DNA of 64,000 bases from Paulinella micropora (taxonomy: Eukaryota; Cercozoa; Imbricatea; Euglyphida; Paulinellidae), in contig WBZZ01000016.1 of assembly GCA_019918135.1 (NCBI GenBank), positions 49,811-113,810 on the forward strand, in the 5' to 3' direction. A program made the translations under genes and the position numbers. The first letter of the stretch is position 1; each line of letters opens with the position of its first letter. The notes beneath the pieces were generated by a model. The model searched no databases, was not told the DNA's origin, and worked only from the letters and a program-made list of their open reading frames with translations. This document shows positions 1-11,791 of the stretch, piece by piece.

Positions 1-780
1 GGAGGACGTCTTCCTCTCGGCGGCCCAGCCGCGCGTCTGTGTGTGATTTTCTTTTTGCGCAAGTAGATTTTGGCGCCAAATTGGCGCTTACGGCCGTTTC
101 CCCGGGAAGGCTAAGACGTACTGCCCAACTAAACCGTATCACGCACCCTACCTCCGGACGGCACAATTTGGCGCCAAATTTAGCTGGGGCCGTTCCGGAG
201 GCTAGCAGAGAAATCGGACGTTTTCCCGCGGGGGGAAACCCGCGGGCCTTTTACTCGCACAAAAATGTTTTTCGGCCTTCTCACCTTCCCTAGAGGCAGG
301 GAGGTGCAGAGCAAAGGGGAGCGGGGCGACAAAGGTGAGAGGGGCGACGAAAGTGAGAGGGACGACGAAAGTGAGAGGGGCGACGAAGGTGAGAGGGGCG
401 ACGAAAGTGAGAGGGGCGACGAGAGTGAGAGGGAAGGAGGAGGACGTCTTTCTCACGGCGGCCCAGCCGAGCGTCTGTGTGTGATTTTTTTTTGCGCAAG
501 TAGATTTTGGCGCCAAATTTGCGCTTACTGCTGTTTCCCCGGGAAGGTTAAGACGTACTGCCCGGCTGGACCCTGCCGGACGCACCCTACCTCCGGACGG
601 CACAATCTGGCGCCAGATTTAGCTGGGGCCGTTCCGGAGGCTATCAGAGAAATCGGACGTTTTCGGGGAAGGCAAAGGGAAGGGGGAAGAGAGAGTAAGA
701 GGGGATGATAGAAGAAAAGGGAAAGTGAGAGGGAAGGAAGAAGAAACAGGGAAGGGGGGGGGGGAGGAAGACGGGATGAT
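1..780 (+). repeat. E2F-palindrome/minisatellite module, cluster 1
   Basis: First of six clusters of a repeated module of about 430 bp, cut by the left edge of the window. Perfect TTTGGCGCCAAA palindromes lie at 69-80, 167-178 and 506-517, with a variant at about 604; TTTTCCCGCGGG lies at about 221. An 18-bp minisatellite (unit GACGAAAGTGAGAGGGGC with small variants) fills about 325-440. A purine-rich tail follows to 780. No convincing gene is seen; the one open frame (from ATG 265) is discussed under findings. Confidence 0.8.
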
Positions 781-2689
781 CCCAATACCCGTCAGAGAAC
801 TACTGGGAGAGAGAGGGGCGAGGGAGAGCCTGCCGGACCCCCCAATCCATGCACTTGTCTGAGAACGAGCAGCACACCCCTTCCTTCCTCGTGCATTTTT
901 TCTAGAAGAAGGAGCATTGCGAGTGCTGTACAATCGAGTTTGCAAAAAAAAAGAAAAAATTCTTTTAATTAATAAAAGCTTTTGTACCGAAGTCAGCCTG
1001 TTTGGCGCGTGCTGAAGAACACAGCTCGATGTTATCTGGAGAAAACACGTCTAAATCTTTTGTACTCTAGGCACAGCAGAGAGGGGCCCGCGCCAAGAAA
1101 AATGTAAAATATGCTGAATTACAGCTCGACAAAGTCTTACACTTGACACTGAAAATTAGGAGATGCAGAGAATTTACGCTGAACTAAAGCTCGACAAGGC
1201 AGCACACTTGGGGCACTGAAAACTAGGAGCGGAGCACCGTGCTCCAGCACAACCCTGCGACGAATGGATGGGCGGTGGTCAATGTGCTAGGAAGTTATGG
1301 GAGCCCACAGCTTGGGAAGGGGGGGGGGGGGCGCCCCCCCGTTTCCTTTTTCTTCTTCCCTCCCCCCCTGAGCCCCCTGAGCCCGGGGGGCTCAAAGAAC
1401 AGGGCAAGGGCAAGGGGGGAGGGGGAGAGCGCAGAAGCTACCAAAAAAATGAAACGCCTTAAATAAGCCCCCCCCTCCCACCCCCCCTCTCCCTTGCCGA
1501 GACTTTTTGAATAAAAAAATCCTTGACAAAGTTTTAATCTTGGCACTGAGGGAGAGGAGAGGGAGAGGAGAAGTTGGCGAAAAGATGCTTGGATACAAAA
1601 GGGGGGGGGCGCCAAGAAGGTACAATTTACGCTGAATTAAAGCCGAACGGTCTTACACTTGACGCTGAACTAAAGCTCGACAAGGCATTACACTTGACAC
1701 TTGCAACGGCACCCTCAGGCTGCCGCAGCATCCGGCCCACTCGACGGTCTTACACTCTGGCACTGAAAACTAAGAGCAGAGCACCGTGCTCCAGCACGAC
1801 CCTGCGGCGAATGGATGGTCAATGATCAATGTGCCAGGAAGACAAAAGCCTCACTACCCCGATGGCGTCCTGTCTGTGCCATGGCTCGGCCACCGTGCGC
1901 AAGGTCAGAAAATTATGAAAAAAGGAAACACAAATCTTTTTGCCCGACAACAAAGGAAACAGACGGGGGAAAGAGGGGGGAGGGAGCACTCTCCTCCCCT
2001 TCCCCCCTCCCCTTCCTCTTCCTCTCTTTCCCCCCTTGCTCTTCTTCGCCCCCTCCCCTTGCCCGTCTGAGAATCGGAATCGGGAGCGGGAGAAGGGAGG
2101 GTAGGGGCGCGCTAAGAATGTACAAGAAAAAACCATGCGAAAAAAATCACTGACAAAATTTCAATCCTGGCACTGAGAACTAGGAGAGGGAGAGGGAAGG
2201 GGGGGAGGGGGGCCGCGCCTAGAAAATGTCAATCCTTTATATTAAAGCTCGACAAGGCATTACACTTGACACTTACAACGGCACCCCTCAGGCTGCCGCA
2301 GCATCCGGCCCACTTCACGTTTTTGCGGTAGCCTATGTTAGAACCCCGGCCGGCACCGTCTGTGCTCTGCTCGCGCGCCAAGAGAGCACAAAAAAGAATA
2401 CGCTGAATTAAAGCTCGACGGCGTCTTGTCCGTGCCATAGCTCGCCCACCGTGCGCAGGGTCAGAAAAATATTAAAAGAGGGAAGGGGGAAAGCGCCCGG
2501 CATGAGGGGAGGGGATTAGTGGATGCGTTTTATGTATTTATTTCTTTTGTAGCTTCTGAGCCCTTTCCCTCCCCCCTCTCTCCTGTTCCTGCGCCCAGGG
2601 GCTCAAGGAGCAGGGGGGAGGGGGAGGGTGGCAGAAAGGATCTGAGGATACAAGGAAAGGGAGTGTACCCCGCCATAGGGCAAGGCATT

Positions 2690-3785
2690 ACACTTGACAC
2701 TTGCAACGGCACCCTCAGGCTGCCGCAGCATCCGGCCCTCTCGACGGTCTTACACTCGGGCACTGAAAACTAGGAGCAGAGCACCGTGCTCCAGCACGAC
2801 CCTGTGGCGAATGGATGGGCGGTGGTTAATGTGCTAGGAAGTTTTGGGAGCCTACAGGCGGGAGAGAGGGGGGGGGCGCCCCCCTCCTCCCCTTTTCTCT
2901 CCCCTCCCCCCTGAGCCCGGGGGGCTCAAAGAATAGGGGAAGGGCAAGGGGGGAGAGAGAAAGCGCAGAAGCTACCAAAAAAATATATGAAACGCCTCAA
3001 CTGAGCCTCCCCCCAATGCCGGGGCCGGGCCCTTCCCCCTTGTCGAGACTCCGGCTGAAGTTCCGGCGGATTTTTGGGTACTTTCTTGATGGCGCTTTTA
3101 GCGAAGGAAGCTTGGCGGTCTGTGCATGTGATATGGCTGAAAAAGGCAGCGTTTCCAGGCTTTTCTGGCAATACTGCCCTTTTCGGCCATATCATGCCAG
3201 GCGCACACATGCGCAAAATTTGGCGACAAATTTTGTGCAAAAAAAAGAGAGAAAGAGAAAAATCTTCTTGCCGGAAAAAAGGGGAGGGGGGAACGGAGGG
3301 AAGAGGGGAGAGGGAGGGAAGAGGGAAGAAAGAGGGAAGAGGGAAGAAAGAGGGAAGAGGGAGGGAAGAGGGACGAGGGAGGGGAGAGGGAGGAAAACCC
3401 TCCCCTCCCCCCTCCCCCGTTCGTTTGTTTAAAGGGGAAGAGAGAGGGAGGGGGGAGAGAGAGAGGGGCGCCCCCGTTCTCTTCCTTTCCCCCTTCTCTC
3501 CCCCCTCCCCCTTATCTTCCCGTTCCCTCTTATCTTCCCGCTCCCTCTTATCTTCCCGCTCCCTCCTCCCTCCGAAGGGGGAGGGAGTGCGCAAGACATT
3601 TGCGCAGAAAAAAAAAATTGGCGCGCGGTTTTTTCCGCGGGAAAACTACCGCTAAAACCCCACGGAAAGAGACCAGAATGGCCCCCTGCTAAATTTGGCG
3701 CTAAGTTTTGCACGACTATGATACTACCGGAAAAGGCAGTGCTTCTAGGTTGTTTCGTAGAACTGCCTTTTTTCAGCTCTATCGC
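2690..3785 (+). repeat. Large direct repeat, copy A
   Basis: About 1 kb that recurs in the same orientation and block order at 5,230-6,305. Shared landmarks are the CTCCAGCACGACCC block, a GC hairpin, a block beginning near 'GGCCGGGCCCTTC', a segment containing 'GATGGCGCTTTTAGCGAAGG', a purine-rich tract and a TTCCGCGGGAAAA motif. The copies differ mainly by small indels in purine/pyrimidine tracts, as expected for a segmental duplication. Confidence 0.75.
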
Positions 3786-5229
3786 TAAGAATTTAGAAAA
3801 ATTTAATTAAAAAAAATCCCTGACAAGGTTTTAATCTTGGCACTGAAAAAGGGGCGCGCCAAGAATGTATGAATTTACGCTGAATTAAAGCTCGACAAAG
3901 TCTTACACTTGACACTTGCAACGGCACCTCAGGCTGCCGCAGCATCCGACCCACTCGACGGTCTTACACTTGGGCACTGAAAACTAGGAGCGGAGCACAG
4001 TGCTCCAGCACGACCTTGCGGCGAATGGATGGGCGGTGGTTATGTGTGCTAGGAGGACAAGAGCCCTCACTTACCCCGACGGCGTCCTGTCCGTGCCATA
4101 GCCCCGCCACCATGCGCAAGGCCAGAAAAATATGAAAAGAGGGGGGCGCGCTTCGCCGGTGTAAAAAAAATCAATAAAAAGAAATCCTTGACAAAGTTTT
4201 AATCTTTGGCACTGCAAACTAAGAGAGGAAGAGGCCGGGAAGGATCTATTTTTCCCCTCCCCCCGTCGGTAAGAGGGAAGGGGGAGGTGGCAGAAAGGAT
4301 TGGTGGATACAGGTGGGTGGGGTGCCCCTGCCATGGACTCAGTGGAATCTGCTTAGTTTTTGTTGCAATTCCGCCCCCCTGCTCTTTGAGCCCCCCGGGC
4401 TTAGAGGGAGCTTAGTGAAGGCGTTGCATGTATTTATTTCTTTTGTAGCTTCTGCGCCTTTTCCTTTCCCCCCGGACTCGGGGGGCGCCAAGAGAGTGCG
4501 AAAAAGAATACACTGAATCAAAGCTCGACGATCTTACACTTGGGGGCACTGAAAATTAGAAGCGGGGCACCGTGCTCAAGCACGACCCTGCGGCGAATGG
4601 ATGGATGGGCGGTGGTCATGTGTGCTAGGAGAACAAGGGCCCACAACCCCGACGGCGTCCTGTCCGTGCCATGGCTCGGCCACCGTGCGCAAGGTCAGAA
4701 AATATGAAAAGATCTGCGGAATTTTTTTTTGCCTGACAACAAAGGGAACAGACGGGGGAGGAGAGAGGGGGAGGGAGGGAGGAAGAGGAAGGGGGGAAAA
4801 GGGGGCAGGGTGTGCTTTCCCCTGTCCCCCTCTCTCGTCCCTCTGCTTCCCTTAGCCCCTGCTACCCCCCCCCCCTCTCTTCATCCCTTGTTTGCGCGTG
4901 CAAACGCGTTCCAAAAAAGATTTTCTTTTCCACTTTTCATATTTTCGCAGATATTTCTGCAGATCTTGCAGAAAGAAGAGGCAGGGAAGGAGGAAAGCAC
5001 GAATTGTCGGGAGTGGCAAGTGGGAGGAGGATGCACGAGTTGTCGGGAGTGGCAGTGGGAAGGGAGGGGGGAGCAGGGGCGCGCCAAGAAGATGTAATTT
5101 ACGCTGAATTAAAGCTCGACAAGGTATTACACTTGGCGCTGAATTCTAGGAGAGGAGAGGGAAGAAGCATGGGGGAGTAAGGCGCCAAGAAAGTGCAAGA
5201 AAAGTCCACGCTGAATTAAAACTCGACAA

Positions 5230-6305
5230 AGTCTTACACTTGACACTTGCAACGGTACCCTCAGGCTGCCGCAGCATCCGGCCCACTCGACTGTCTTTAC
5301 ACTTGGGCACTGAAAACTAGAAGCGGGGGCACCGTGCTCCAGCACGACCCTACGGCGGATGGATGGGCAGTGGTCAATGTGCTAGGAAGTTTTGGGAGCC
5401 CACAGGCGGGAGGGAGGGGGGGGGGCGCCCCCCTCCTCCCCCTTTTTTTTCTCCCCTCCCTCCTGAGCCCCCTGAGCCCGGGGGGCTCAAAGAACAGGGG
5501 AAGGGCAAGGGGGAAGGGGGAGAGCGCAGAAGCTACCAAAAGAATAGATGAAACGCCTCAACTGAGCCTCCCCCCAATGTCGGGGCCGGGCCCTTCTCCC
5601 TTGTCGAGACTCCGGCTGAAGTTCCGGCGGATTTTTTGGTGCTTTCTTGATGGCGCTTTTAGCGAAGGAGGCTTGGCGGTCTGTGTATGTGATATGGCTG
5701 AAAAAGGCAGCGTTGCCAGGCTTTTCCGGCAATACTGCACTTTTTGACCATATCATGCCAGGCGCACACATGCGCAAAATTTGGCGACAAATTTGGTGCA
5801 AAAAAAAAGGAGAAAGAGAAAAATCCTCTTGCCGGAAAAAAGGGGAGGGGGGAACGGAGGAAAGAGGGAAGAAAGAGGGAAGAGGGAAGAAAGAGGGACG
5901 AGGGAGAGAAGAGGGACGAGGAAGGGGAAAGGGAAGAGAGAAAAAAACCCTCCCCTCCCCCCGTTCGTTTGTTTAAAGGGGAAGAGAGAGGGAGGGGGGG
6001 GGAGAGAGAGAAGAGCGCCCCCGTTCTCTTCCCCGGGGTTTTTCTTCCCCCTCCCCCTTCTCTCCCCTCTCCCCCTTATCTTCCCGCTCCCTCCTCCCTT
6101 CGAAGGAAAAAAAAGTGCGCATTTGCGCAACAACAAAAAGATTTTGGCGCGCGGGTTTTCCCGCGGGAAAACGACCGCTAAAACCCCACGGAAAGAGACC
6201 GGAACGGCCCGTTCATTTCGCGCTAAGTTTTGCACGACTGTGATACGACCGGAAAAGGCAGTGTTTCTAGGTTGTTTCGTAGAACTGCCTTTTTTCAGCT
6301 CTATC
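5230..6305 (+). repeat. Large direct repeat, copy B
   Basis: Second copy of the unit at 2,690-3,785. It contains the perfect palindrome TTTTCCCGCGGGAAAA at 6,156-6,171. A third, truncated copy of its middle part ('CATGGCGCATTTAGCGAAGG...GGCAGCGTCTCCAGGC') lies at about 7,955-8,065, and a short piece at 12,068-12,105. Confidence 0.75.
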
Positions 6306-7857
6306 CTGCCCCCGAGGAGCAGAGCGGGAAAGGAGGAGGAGCGGGGGCACGCTAAGAATTTACAAGAAAAATTTAATAAAAAAAAATCCCTGACAAGGTT
6401 TTAATCTTGGCACTGAGAAGGGGGCGCACCAAGAATGTATGAATTTACGCTGAATTCAAGCTCGACGGTCTTACACTTTGAACCGAAAACTGTGAGTGGG
6501 AGAGGGAAGGGGCAGGGGAAGGGACAGGGACGCGCTAGGAATGTACCCAAAAAAAATAATAAAAAATCCTGAACAAAGTTTTAATTCTGGCACTGAAAAC
6601 TAAGACAGGGACCTAGAGGGAAACACAATTTGTCATTGCCACCGAACTGAGAGAGGGAGAGGAAAGAGGGGAGCGAGGGCCGGGGCGCGCTAAGAATTTA
6701 CAAAAAATTAATAAAAAAAATCCCTGACAAGCTTTAATCTTGGCACTGAGAAGGCGCGCCAAGAATGTACGAATCTTTTCTTATTAAAGCTCGACGGCGT
6801 CCTGTCCGTGCCATAAGCTCGGCCACCGTGCGCAAAGGTCAGAAAAATATGAAAAGAGGGAGGGGAGGCGCGCTTCGCCAGTGTAAAAAAATCACGCGAA
6901 AAAAGAAATCCTTGACAAAGTTTTAATCTTTGGCACTGAAAACTAAAAGAGGAAGGGGCCGGGGAGGATCAATCTGTCTTTCCATCCTTCCCCCCGTCGG
7001 TAAGAGGGAAGGGAGAAAGCACCCGGCATGGGGGGGGAGGGGGTTAGTGGAGGCGTTGCATGTATTTATTTCTTTTGCAGCTTCTGCGCCCTTTCCCCCC
7101 CCCCTGCTGCTTGAGCCCCCCTGGGCTCAGGGGAGGGAAGAGGGAAGGGTGGCAGAAAAGATCTGGGGATAGGGAGGAAGAGTACCCCCCCCCGCCATGG
7201 GCTCAAAGGAATCCTCTTCTTAGTTTCGTTGCAATTCTGCCCCCTGCTCTTTGAGCCCCCCGGGCTCAGGGGGGAGGTAGTAGAGGGGAGAAGAGGCCGG
7301 GGAGGAGGAAGCATGGATTGTCTTAGTCCCCGTCTGAGAATAGGGAGTGGAAGAGGGAAAAGGGAGGGTAGGGGCGCGCTTCGCCGGTGTACAAGAAAAA
7401 TCACGCGAAAAAAAATTACTGACACGATTTTAATCTTGGCACTGAGAAATAAGAGAAGGAAGGGGCGGGGGGAGGATGAAGCACGATCTGTCTTGCTTTC
7501 CCCCCTCTGTCTGAGAACGTGTACAGGGAGGGGCGGGGTGTGCTTTCCCCCTCCCCATTTCCCTGCTCCTTGAGCCCCCCTGGGCTCAGGGGAGTGGGGA
7601 GGGCAGGGTAGCAGAAAAAATCTTTTGATCAAGGGGGGGGGGGCGCCCCGGCATGAACTCAGTGGCATCCTCTTAGTTTTGTGTTTAGTTCTGCCCCCCT
7701 GCTCTTTGAACCCCCCGGGCTCAGAGGGTGGGGAAAGTAGAGGGGAAGGAAGGCACAAAACAAATCTAAAGAAGAGAGGGAAAGGGCGCCAAGAAAGTGC
7801 AAGAAAAGTCCACGCTGAATTAAAACTCGACAAAGTTAACACTTGATACTGAGAAAC

Positions 7858-7877
7858 CAGCCCGCCGGCGCGGGCTG
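7858..7877 (+). repeat. Hairpin like that at the Fanzor relic end
   Basis: Perfect hairpin CAGCCCGC-CGGC-GCGGGCTG followed by A. The same arms, with loop TGGC, close the Fanzor/TnpB-like reading frame at 15,768-15,787. It may mark the right end of another decayed copy; that is inference from shared sequence only. Confidence 0.4.
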
Positions 7878-8086
7878 AGCTCTCTGAGCCCGGGGGGCTC
7901 AAAGAACAGAAAAAGGGCAAGGGTGGAGAGCGCTTCTCCCTTGCTGAGACTTTTTGGAACTTCTTCATGGCGCATTTAGCGAAGGCGGCTTGGCGGTCTG
8001 TGCATGTGATATGGCCGAAAAAGGCAGCGTCTCCAGGCTTTTCTGGCAATACTGCCTTTTTCGGCCAGCATTAATATTTTTATTTA

Positions 8087-8227
8087 TCAAACCAAAGTCG
8101 TAGCTTGCCCATCATCAGATCGGAGCGCGTTTGTCCAGGAAAGTCCGCTGCAGTCATCAAACGTCTTCACCATTCTGTCCACGGTGGTCTTGGAGGCAGA
8201 TGGAGCACTCCTTGGGCGACCCGGGTG
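8087..8227 (-). pseudogene. Orphan 3'-terminal exon of an unknown gene
   Basis: Reading the minus strand from 8227, an open frame of 46 codons with coding-like composition ends at a TGA (8089-8087) that is followed immediately by AATAAA. It is preceded by a good 3' splice site (pyrimidine-rich, ending CTTGCAG). The peptide runs from HPGRPRSAPSASKTT to SDDGQATTLV. Nothing recognisable lies upstream: the dispersed-repeat block starts about 45 bp away, so the rest of the gene appears lost or displaced. Family unknown. The exon interpretation rests on the splice acceptor, codon-like content and polyadenylation signal together. Confidence 0.35.
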
Positions 8228-8269
8228 CTGCAAGAAAAGCGCCCGTGACCTGGGGCTCGGCCTTCCTCT

Positions 8270-8600
8270 CTTAGTTTTCAGTGCCGAAGATTAAAACTTT
8301 GTCAAGTATTTCGTTTTTCGCGTGATCTTTTGCACCGGCGAAGCGCGCTCCTGCTTCTCCCCCTTCCCACTGCCACTCCCGACAATTCGTGCTTTTTCCT
8401 TCCCTGTCTTGTCCTCCTGGCACATTGACCACGGGGGCAGTACCATCCGCCGCAGGGTCGTGCTGGAGCACTGTGCTCCTCCTTCCCTGCCTCTCCCTCA
8501 GCAAGGATATGCGAAAATATCTGCGGAAATATGACAAGTGGAAAGCAACAATTTTTTTGGAACGCGTTTGCACGCGCTCTGAGGAGGGACGAGGGGAGGG
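8270..8600 (-). repeat. Dispersed repeat block, inverted orientation
   Basis: From here to about 24.2 kb the 'GAATTAAAGCTCGAC...GGCACTGAAAACTAGG' family appears mainly as its reverse complement (CTTAGTTTTCAGTGCC...TTTAATTCAGCGT), opposite to most copies at 1-8 kb. The segment also holds a 'CACCGGCGAAGCGCGC' block, the CAGGGTCGTGCTGGAGCAC block and a block ending AACGCGTTTGCACGCGC. No gene seen. Confidence 0.65.
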
Positions 8601-9165
8601 GGGAGGAATAAGCAGAGGACAAAGGTGAGAGGGGCGACGAGAGTGAGAGGGAAGGGCTACAACAGGTCTTCCTCACGCGGCCCAGCCGAGCGTCTGTGTG
8701 TGATTTTCTTTTTGCGCAAGTAGGTTTTGGCGCCAAATTCGCGCCTACGGCCGTTTCCCCGGGAAGGTTAAGACGTACTGCCCGGCTGGACCCTGCCGGA
8801 CGCACCCTACCTCCGGACGGCACAATTTGGCGCCAAATTTAGCTGGGGCCGTTCCGGAGGCTAGCAGAGAAATCGGACGTTTTCCCGCGGGGAGAAACGG
8901 TACGCTTTTTACTCGCACGAAAATGTTTTTCGGCCCTCTCACCTTCCCTAGAGGCAGGGAGGTGCAGAGCAAAGGGGAGCGGGGCGACAAAGGTGAGAGG
9001 GGCGACGAAGGTAAGAGGGGCGACGAAAGTGAGAGGGGCGACGAAAGTGAGAGGGACGACGAAAGTGAGAGGGGCGACGAAAGTGAGAGGGGCGACGAAA
9101 GTGAGAGGGACGACGAAAGTGAGAGGGGCGACGAGAGTGAGAGGGAAGGGCTACAGCTGTCAGCG
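8600..9165 (+). repeat. E2F-palindrome/minisatellite module, cluster 2
   Basis: TTTGGCGCCAAA at 8,726-8,737 and 8,826-8,837, TTTTCCCGCGGGG at about 8,879, and a ten-unit 18-bp minisatellite at about 8,985-9,150. An ATG at 8,923 opens a frame through the minisatellite (MFFGPLTFPRGREV, then GDESER-type hexapeptides) that ends just past it, as in the other clusters. Confidence 0.8.
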
Positions 9166-9320
9166 TGAATCGCGTGTTTGTATCTTCTGTAGCCCGGGCG
9201 CCAAGCTTCATTAGCTGCTAACTCTTGTGCTAAGCGTTCAACGATGCCCTGCTGTTGCGTGACCTCAATAGCCATGCTTTCTATTGCGTCGGTCACCTCT
9301 GCGGCAACAGGTAGGCACAC
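9163..9320 (-). pseudogene. Coding-like fragment, unknown
   Basis: On the minus strand a frame open from about 9,320 reads VAAEVTDAIESMAIEVTQQQ and continues to about RRYKHAIHADS. It is amphipathic, coiled-coil-like and unlike the surrounding low-complexity repeats. It has no ATG and runs straight into minisatellite cluster 2. It looks like a remnant of a gene interrupted by the repeat array. Not recognised. Confidence 0.3.
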
Positions 9321-9425
9321 TCCTGCCAGTCGCCCAGGGCACTAGAAACGCCGCTGCGGTGGCGCTCGCGCGGACGCATCTTGAACTGTATTATTAAAAC
9401 AGACAATTGCAGCATTGTTTTTTTT

Positions 9426-10850
9426 TTAATACAAGACTTTCAATCGCGGCGAGCGGAGCCGGAACTCGGCTAACCACCGTTGCACCCCGGCCTCGGTGAG
9501 CTTTGTGCAATCGCGAAGGTCCAGCTCCCGGAGTCTGCGCAGCCCTGCTAGCTGTGCCAGCGTAGCGTCATTGACCCAGCCGCAGTTGCGGAGCACAAGC
9601 CGCCGGAGCTGGGGTAACTGTAGTAAGGGCCCGAAGTGCACCGGATCGCTGTGGCTGTTCGCATAGTGACCGCACCTGCTGAGCACGAGTCGCTCTAGGT
9701 TGTGCAGCTGCGACAAGTGTCCCAAACTGGCGCAGGATATGTCTAGACCGTCCAAGCTGAGCTGTCGGAGGTTGCGCAGCGCTGACAGGGAGGTTACCAC
9801 GTCGTCTCCGATGTCTAGCGGGATCTGGTCAAGCTCGTTAAAACCGCGCGCTTGGTAGGCTTGCCAGTCGTCCAGGAGCACGTCGGGCCATTCACCGAGG
9901 TCCAGATGCGTCAGCTGTCGCAGCCCCGACAAGGACCTGAGCCCTGCGGTGGTAAGACCACTGCAATATTTCAGGTTGAGTTTGCGCAGGTCGGGCAGAA
10001 CCGCCAAACGCGCGAGCCCCGCGCCGGTCACGTGTTTGGGGCCCCAGAGTTCTAGCTGTGTCAAATGTCGCAGCGCCGCCAAACGGCCCAGCCCGGCGTC
10101 AGTGACTTGGTAGCAATGGCGGAGGTCTAGCCGTGTTACATGTCGCAGCTCCGACAACGAATCTAAACCGTCATCCGTAATCTCCTCCAAGCAGCCGCGG
10201 AGGGTTAGCTCTTCCAGTTTGTGCAGCCGTGACAAATGCACTAGCCCGAGATCTGAGACGTAGCTAGCGGTGCAGTTGATGTACAGCCGCCGCAAATTAT
10301 GTAGCTGGGGCAAGTGTGCTAACGCTGCGTCCCCGTCGAATTCACACTCGTCCAGGCGCAAGTGTTGGATCGTGGGTAGCATGACGACCAGCTCTCGTAT
10401 GTGTGTGTCAGTGATTGGCGCGTAGTTGTCTCTCCGCCGGTCGTGGGCACTCTTGTCCGGGGGCCCGTGTTCGTATTGCCGGACCTCGAGTTCTGTCACC
10501 CGCAGATTTGGTAGGGGCTTGTAGTCGATGCGCCACGAGAGCGGGCCTATCATTGTGAGCTTGCGACAATGAACCCCTGCGTTATTCCAGGCCCCGCGGA
10601 AAAGGCAGAATATCCGCAGCTGCTTGCGCACGAAAAGACGAACCTCGGGACAAGAGAAGCCCGCCCAGAAGCCAGGGTTGCGGACGAGGTAGAACATTTC
10701 CGAGCAACTGTACATTAGCCTGCCCAGTTCGCTCCAACCGAGCAAGTCCCGGACCTGGGTCCAGGCCGCGAGTGACATGCGCGCTAACGCACAGTGCTGT
10801 CGGTGTCTGGGCCCCCGAAGCAAGCGGCGTTCTCTACGCAGCAGCAGCAT
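9426..10850 (-). CDS. F-box-like leucine-rich repeat protein (FBXL/AMN1 type)
   Basis: A 474-residue protein from ATG at 10850; an alternative ATG 24 codons in begins MSLAAWTQVRDLLGW. Residues about 25-65 have the shape of a weak F-box (LAAWTQVRDLL, then LGRLMYSCSEMFYLV and PGFW). From about residue 130 to the end there are around a dozen leucine-rich repeats of the cysteine-containing type, for example LTLRGCLEEITDDGLDSL and LDLRHCYQVTDAGLGRL. F-box/LRR proteins usually serve as substrate receptors of SCF ubiquitin ligases, and giant viruses often carry F-box or LRR families. A T/A-rich stretch lies just upstream of the ATG. Broken relatives lie at 15.8-16.5 and 19.4 kb. The LRR call is firm; the F-box call is moderate. 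Confidence 0.8.
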   Translation of the reverse strand: MLLLRRERRLLRGPRHRQHCALARMSLAAWTQVRDLLGWSELGRLMYSCSEMFYLVRNPGFWAGFSCPEVRLFVRKQLRIFCLFRGAWNNAGVHCRKLTMIGPLSWRIDYKPLPNLRVTELEVRQYEHGPPDKSAHDRRRDNYAPITDTHIRELVVMLPTIQHLRLDECEFDGDAALAHLPQLHNLRRLYINCTASYVSDLGLVHLSRLHKLEELTLRGCLEEITDDGLDSLSELRHVTRLDLRHCYQVTDAGLGRLAALRHLTQLELWGPKHVTGAGLARLAVLPDLRKLNLKYCSGLTTAGLRSLSGLRQLTHLDLGEWPDVLLDDWQAYQARGFNELDQIPLDIGDDVVTSLSALRNLRQLSLDGLDISCASLGHLSQLHNLERLVLSRCGHYANSHSDPVHFGPLLQLPQLRRLVLRNCGWVNDATLAQLAGLRRLRELDLRDCTKLTEAGVQRWLAEFRLRSPRLKVLY

Positions 10851-11554
10851 GTTTTTTTTTTGTATATTTGGGTTTACTGATTTTTTTGGTTGTCACCGCG
10901 AGGCTGTCACACGGTAAGACGACCGAAAACTCGGCTGCCTCCCCTGAAAAGAAAAACCACAAGGGCTAGAACGGGGAGCCGGAGGTATCGTCTTGGGGAG
11001 GGAGGGGGGGGGGTACCCCTCCCCCCCGAACCTGCCAGCGCTTGTTTCCAGACCTGAAATCCCAGAGCTTCAATCTGCGAGCGGGAAGGACAATCGAGTT
11101 TGAGTGCGGCTGTGTGCAAGACATCTTGCTCGAGAAAATGGTCTGGACTTGCGTGTATGTACGAATCGCTTATTCGAGCTTAGAGAGAAGTAAGAGAGGG
11201 GAGGAGGAGGCACGGATTATCTTAGTCCCCCCTCTGACAAAAGTTTTAGTCTTGGCAATGAGAAGCTAGGATTTTAATCCAATCTGTTTGGTTAACCTGT
11301 ACTTAGTTACGCCTGATTTGTGTTTAAAAAAAGGAAATTTAATCAAAGTTTGGTTCCCGCAAAGCAACCAGCGGCACAGCTGGGCAGCCCTCCGGACCAG
11401 ACTCCTGCCGAGGCTGCGGCGTCACTCTTTAAAGTACACGAGAAAGCTGTGCTCCCGTGCTGCCGTCGTCGTCGCTAGATCGATTCTCCTCTCTCCCCTA
11501 TCTCTCCTTCCCTCTCTCTCCTTCCCTCCCCCCCCCCTCCGGGGCCAACGAGCT
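10851..11554. other. Spacer with dispersed repeats, no clear gene
   Basis: Contains a T-rich promoter-like segment next to the F-box/LRR start, a G-run/C-run stretch near 11,000, and a short frame at 11,042-11,130 (MFPDLKSQSFNLRAG) that echoes 'DFRTQSFNL' at about 13,490 and so may be a repeated gene scrap. Nothing else supportable. Confidence 0.4.
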
Positions 11555-11791
11555 CGCGCCACGGAAGAGCACGAGCTAAAAGAGATTGCAAGAGCCGTGC
11601 GACAAGAAAGCAAGGAGGCTGTGAACAACATCGTGTTTACAAACTTGTGGCGCCCAGGGCCTAACTTCGACGGTTTGACCCGTGAAATGTACTGGAAGTC
11701 TTTGCAGAAGGCGGTTGAGCTCATCCGAGGCCGCGAGGAAGGGAAACTTGAAAGGCTTGTTTTGTCGGCAGGCTCAGCGCGGGGTACATGA
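11555..11791 (+). pseudogene. C-terminal gene fragment, unknown
   Basis: The last 79 codons of an open frame are charged and coding-like, unlike the pyrimidine-rich sequence before them. They start near EEHELKEIARAVRQESKEAV, pass through RPGPNFDGLTREMYWKSLQ, and end GSARGT before a TGA. No start codon or intact upstream part is visible. A pyrimidine-rich tract precedes it, so a 3' splice site upstream is possible. Family not recognised. Confidence 0.3.

Larger units (their letters stand above)
781..8080. repeat. Mosaic of dispersed repeats without intact genes
   Basis: No convincing gene is seen here. The stretch is a mosaic of a few repeated blocks: (i) 'GCTGAATTAAAGCTCGAC...CTTACACTTGGCACTGAAAACTAGGAG', mostly in this orientation (about 1,090, 1,630, 2,230, 3,870, 4,510, 5,100, 5,215, 6,440); (ii) 'CTCCAGCACGACCCTGCGGCGAATGG'-type blocks; (iii) GC hairpins of the form TGAGCCC...GGGCTCA (1,375, 2,912, 5,473, 7,117, 7,250, 7,704, 7,885); (iv) G-run/C-run palindromes (1,318, 2,868, 5,418, 7,636); (v) 'CGCGCTTCGCCGGTGTAC' blocks (4,146, 6,870, 7,375). 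Open frames inside are low-complexity and shared between copies. Confidence 0.7.

Noticed and set aside
202-603. Minus-strand frames rich in RRPSHF or SLSSPLS repeats across the minisatellites (also at 8,948, 14,034, 16,978, 22,079, 24,532)
   Set aside because: They are the complement of the 18-bp minisatellite and have no unique sequence or conserved start; treated as shadows.
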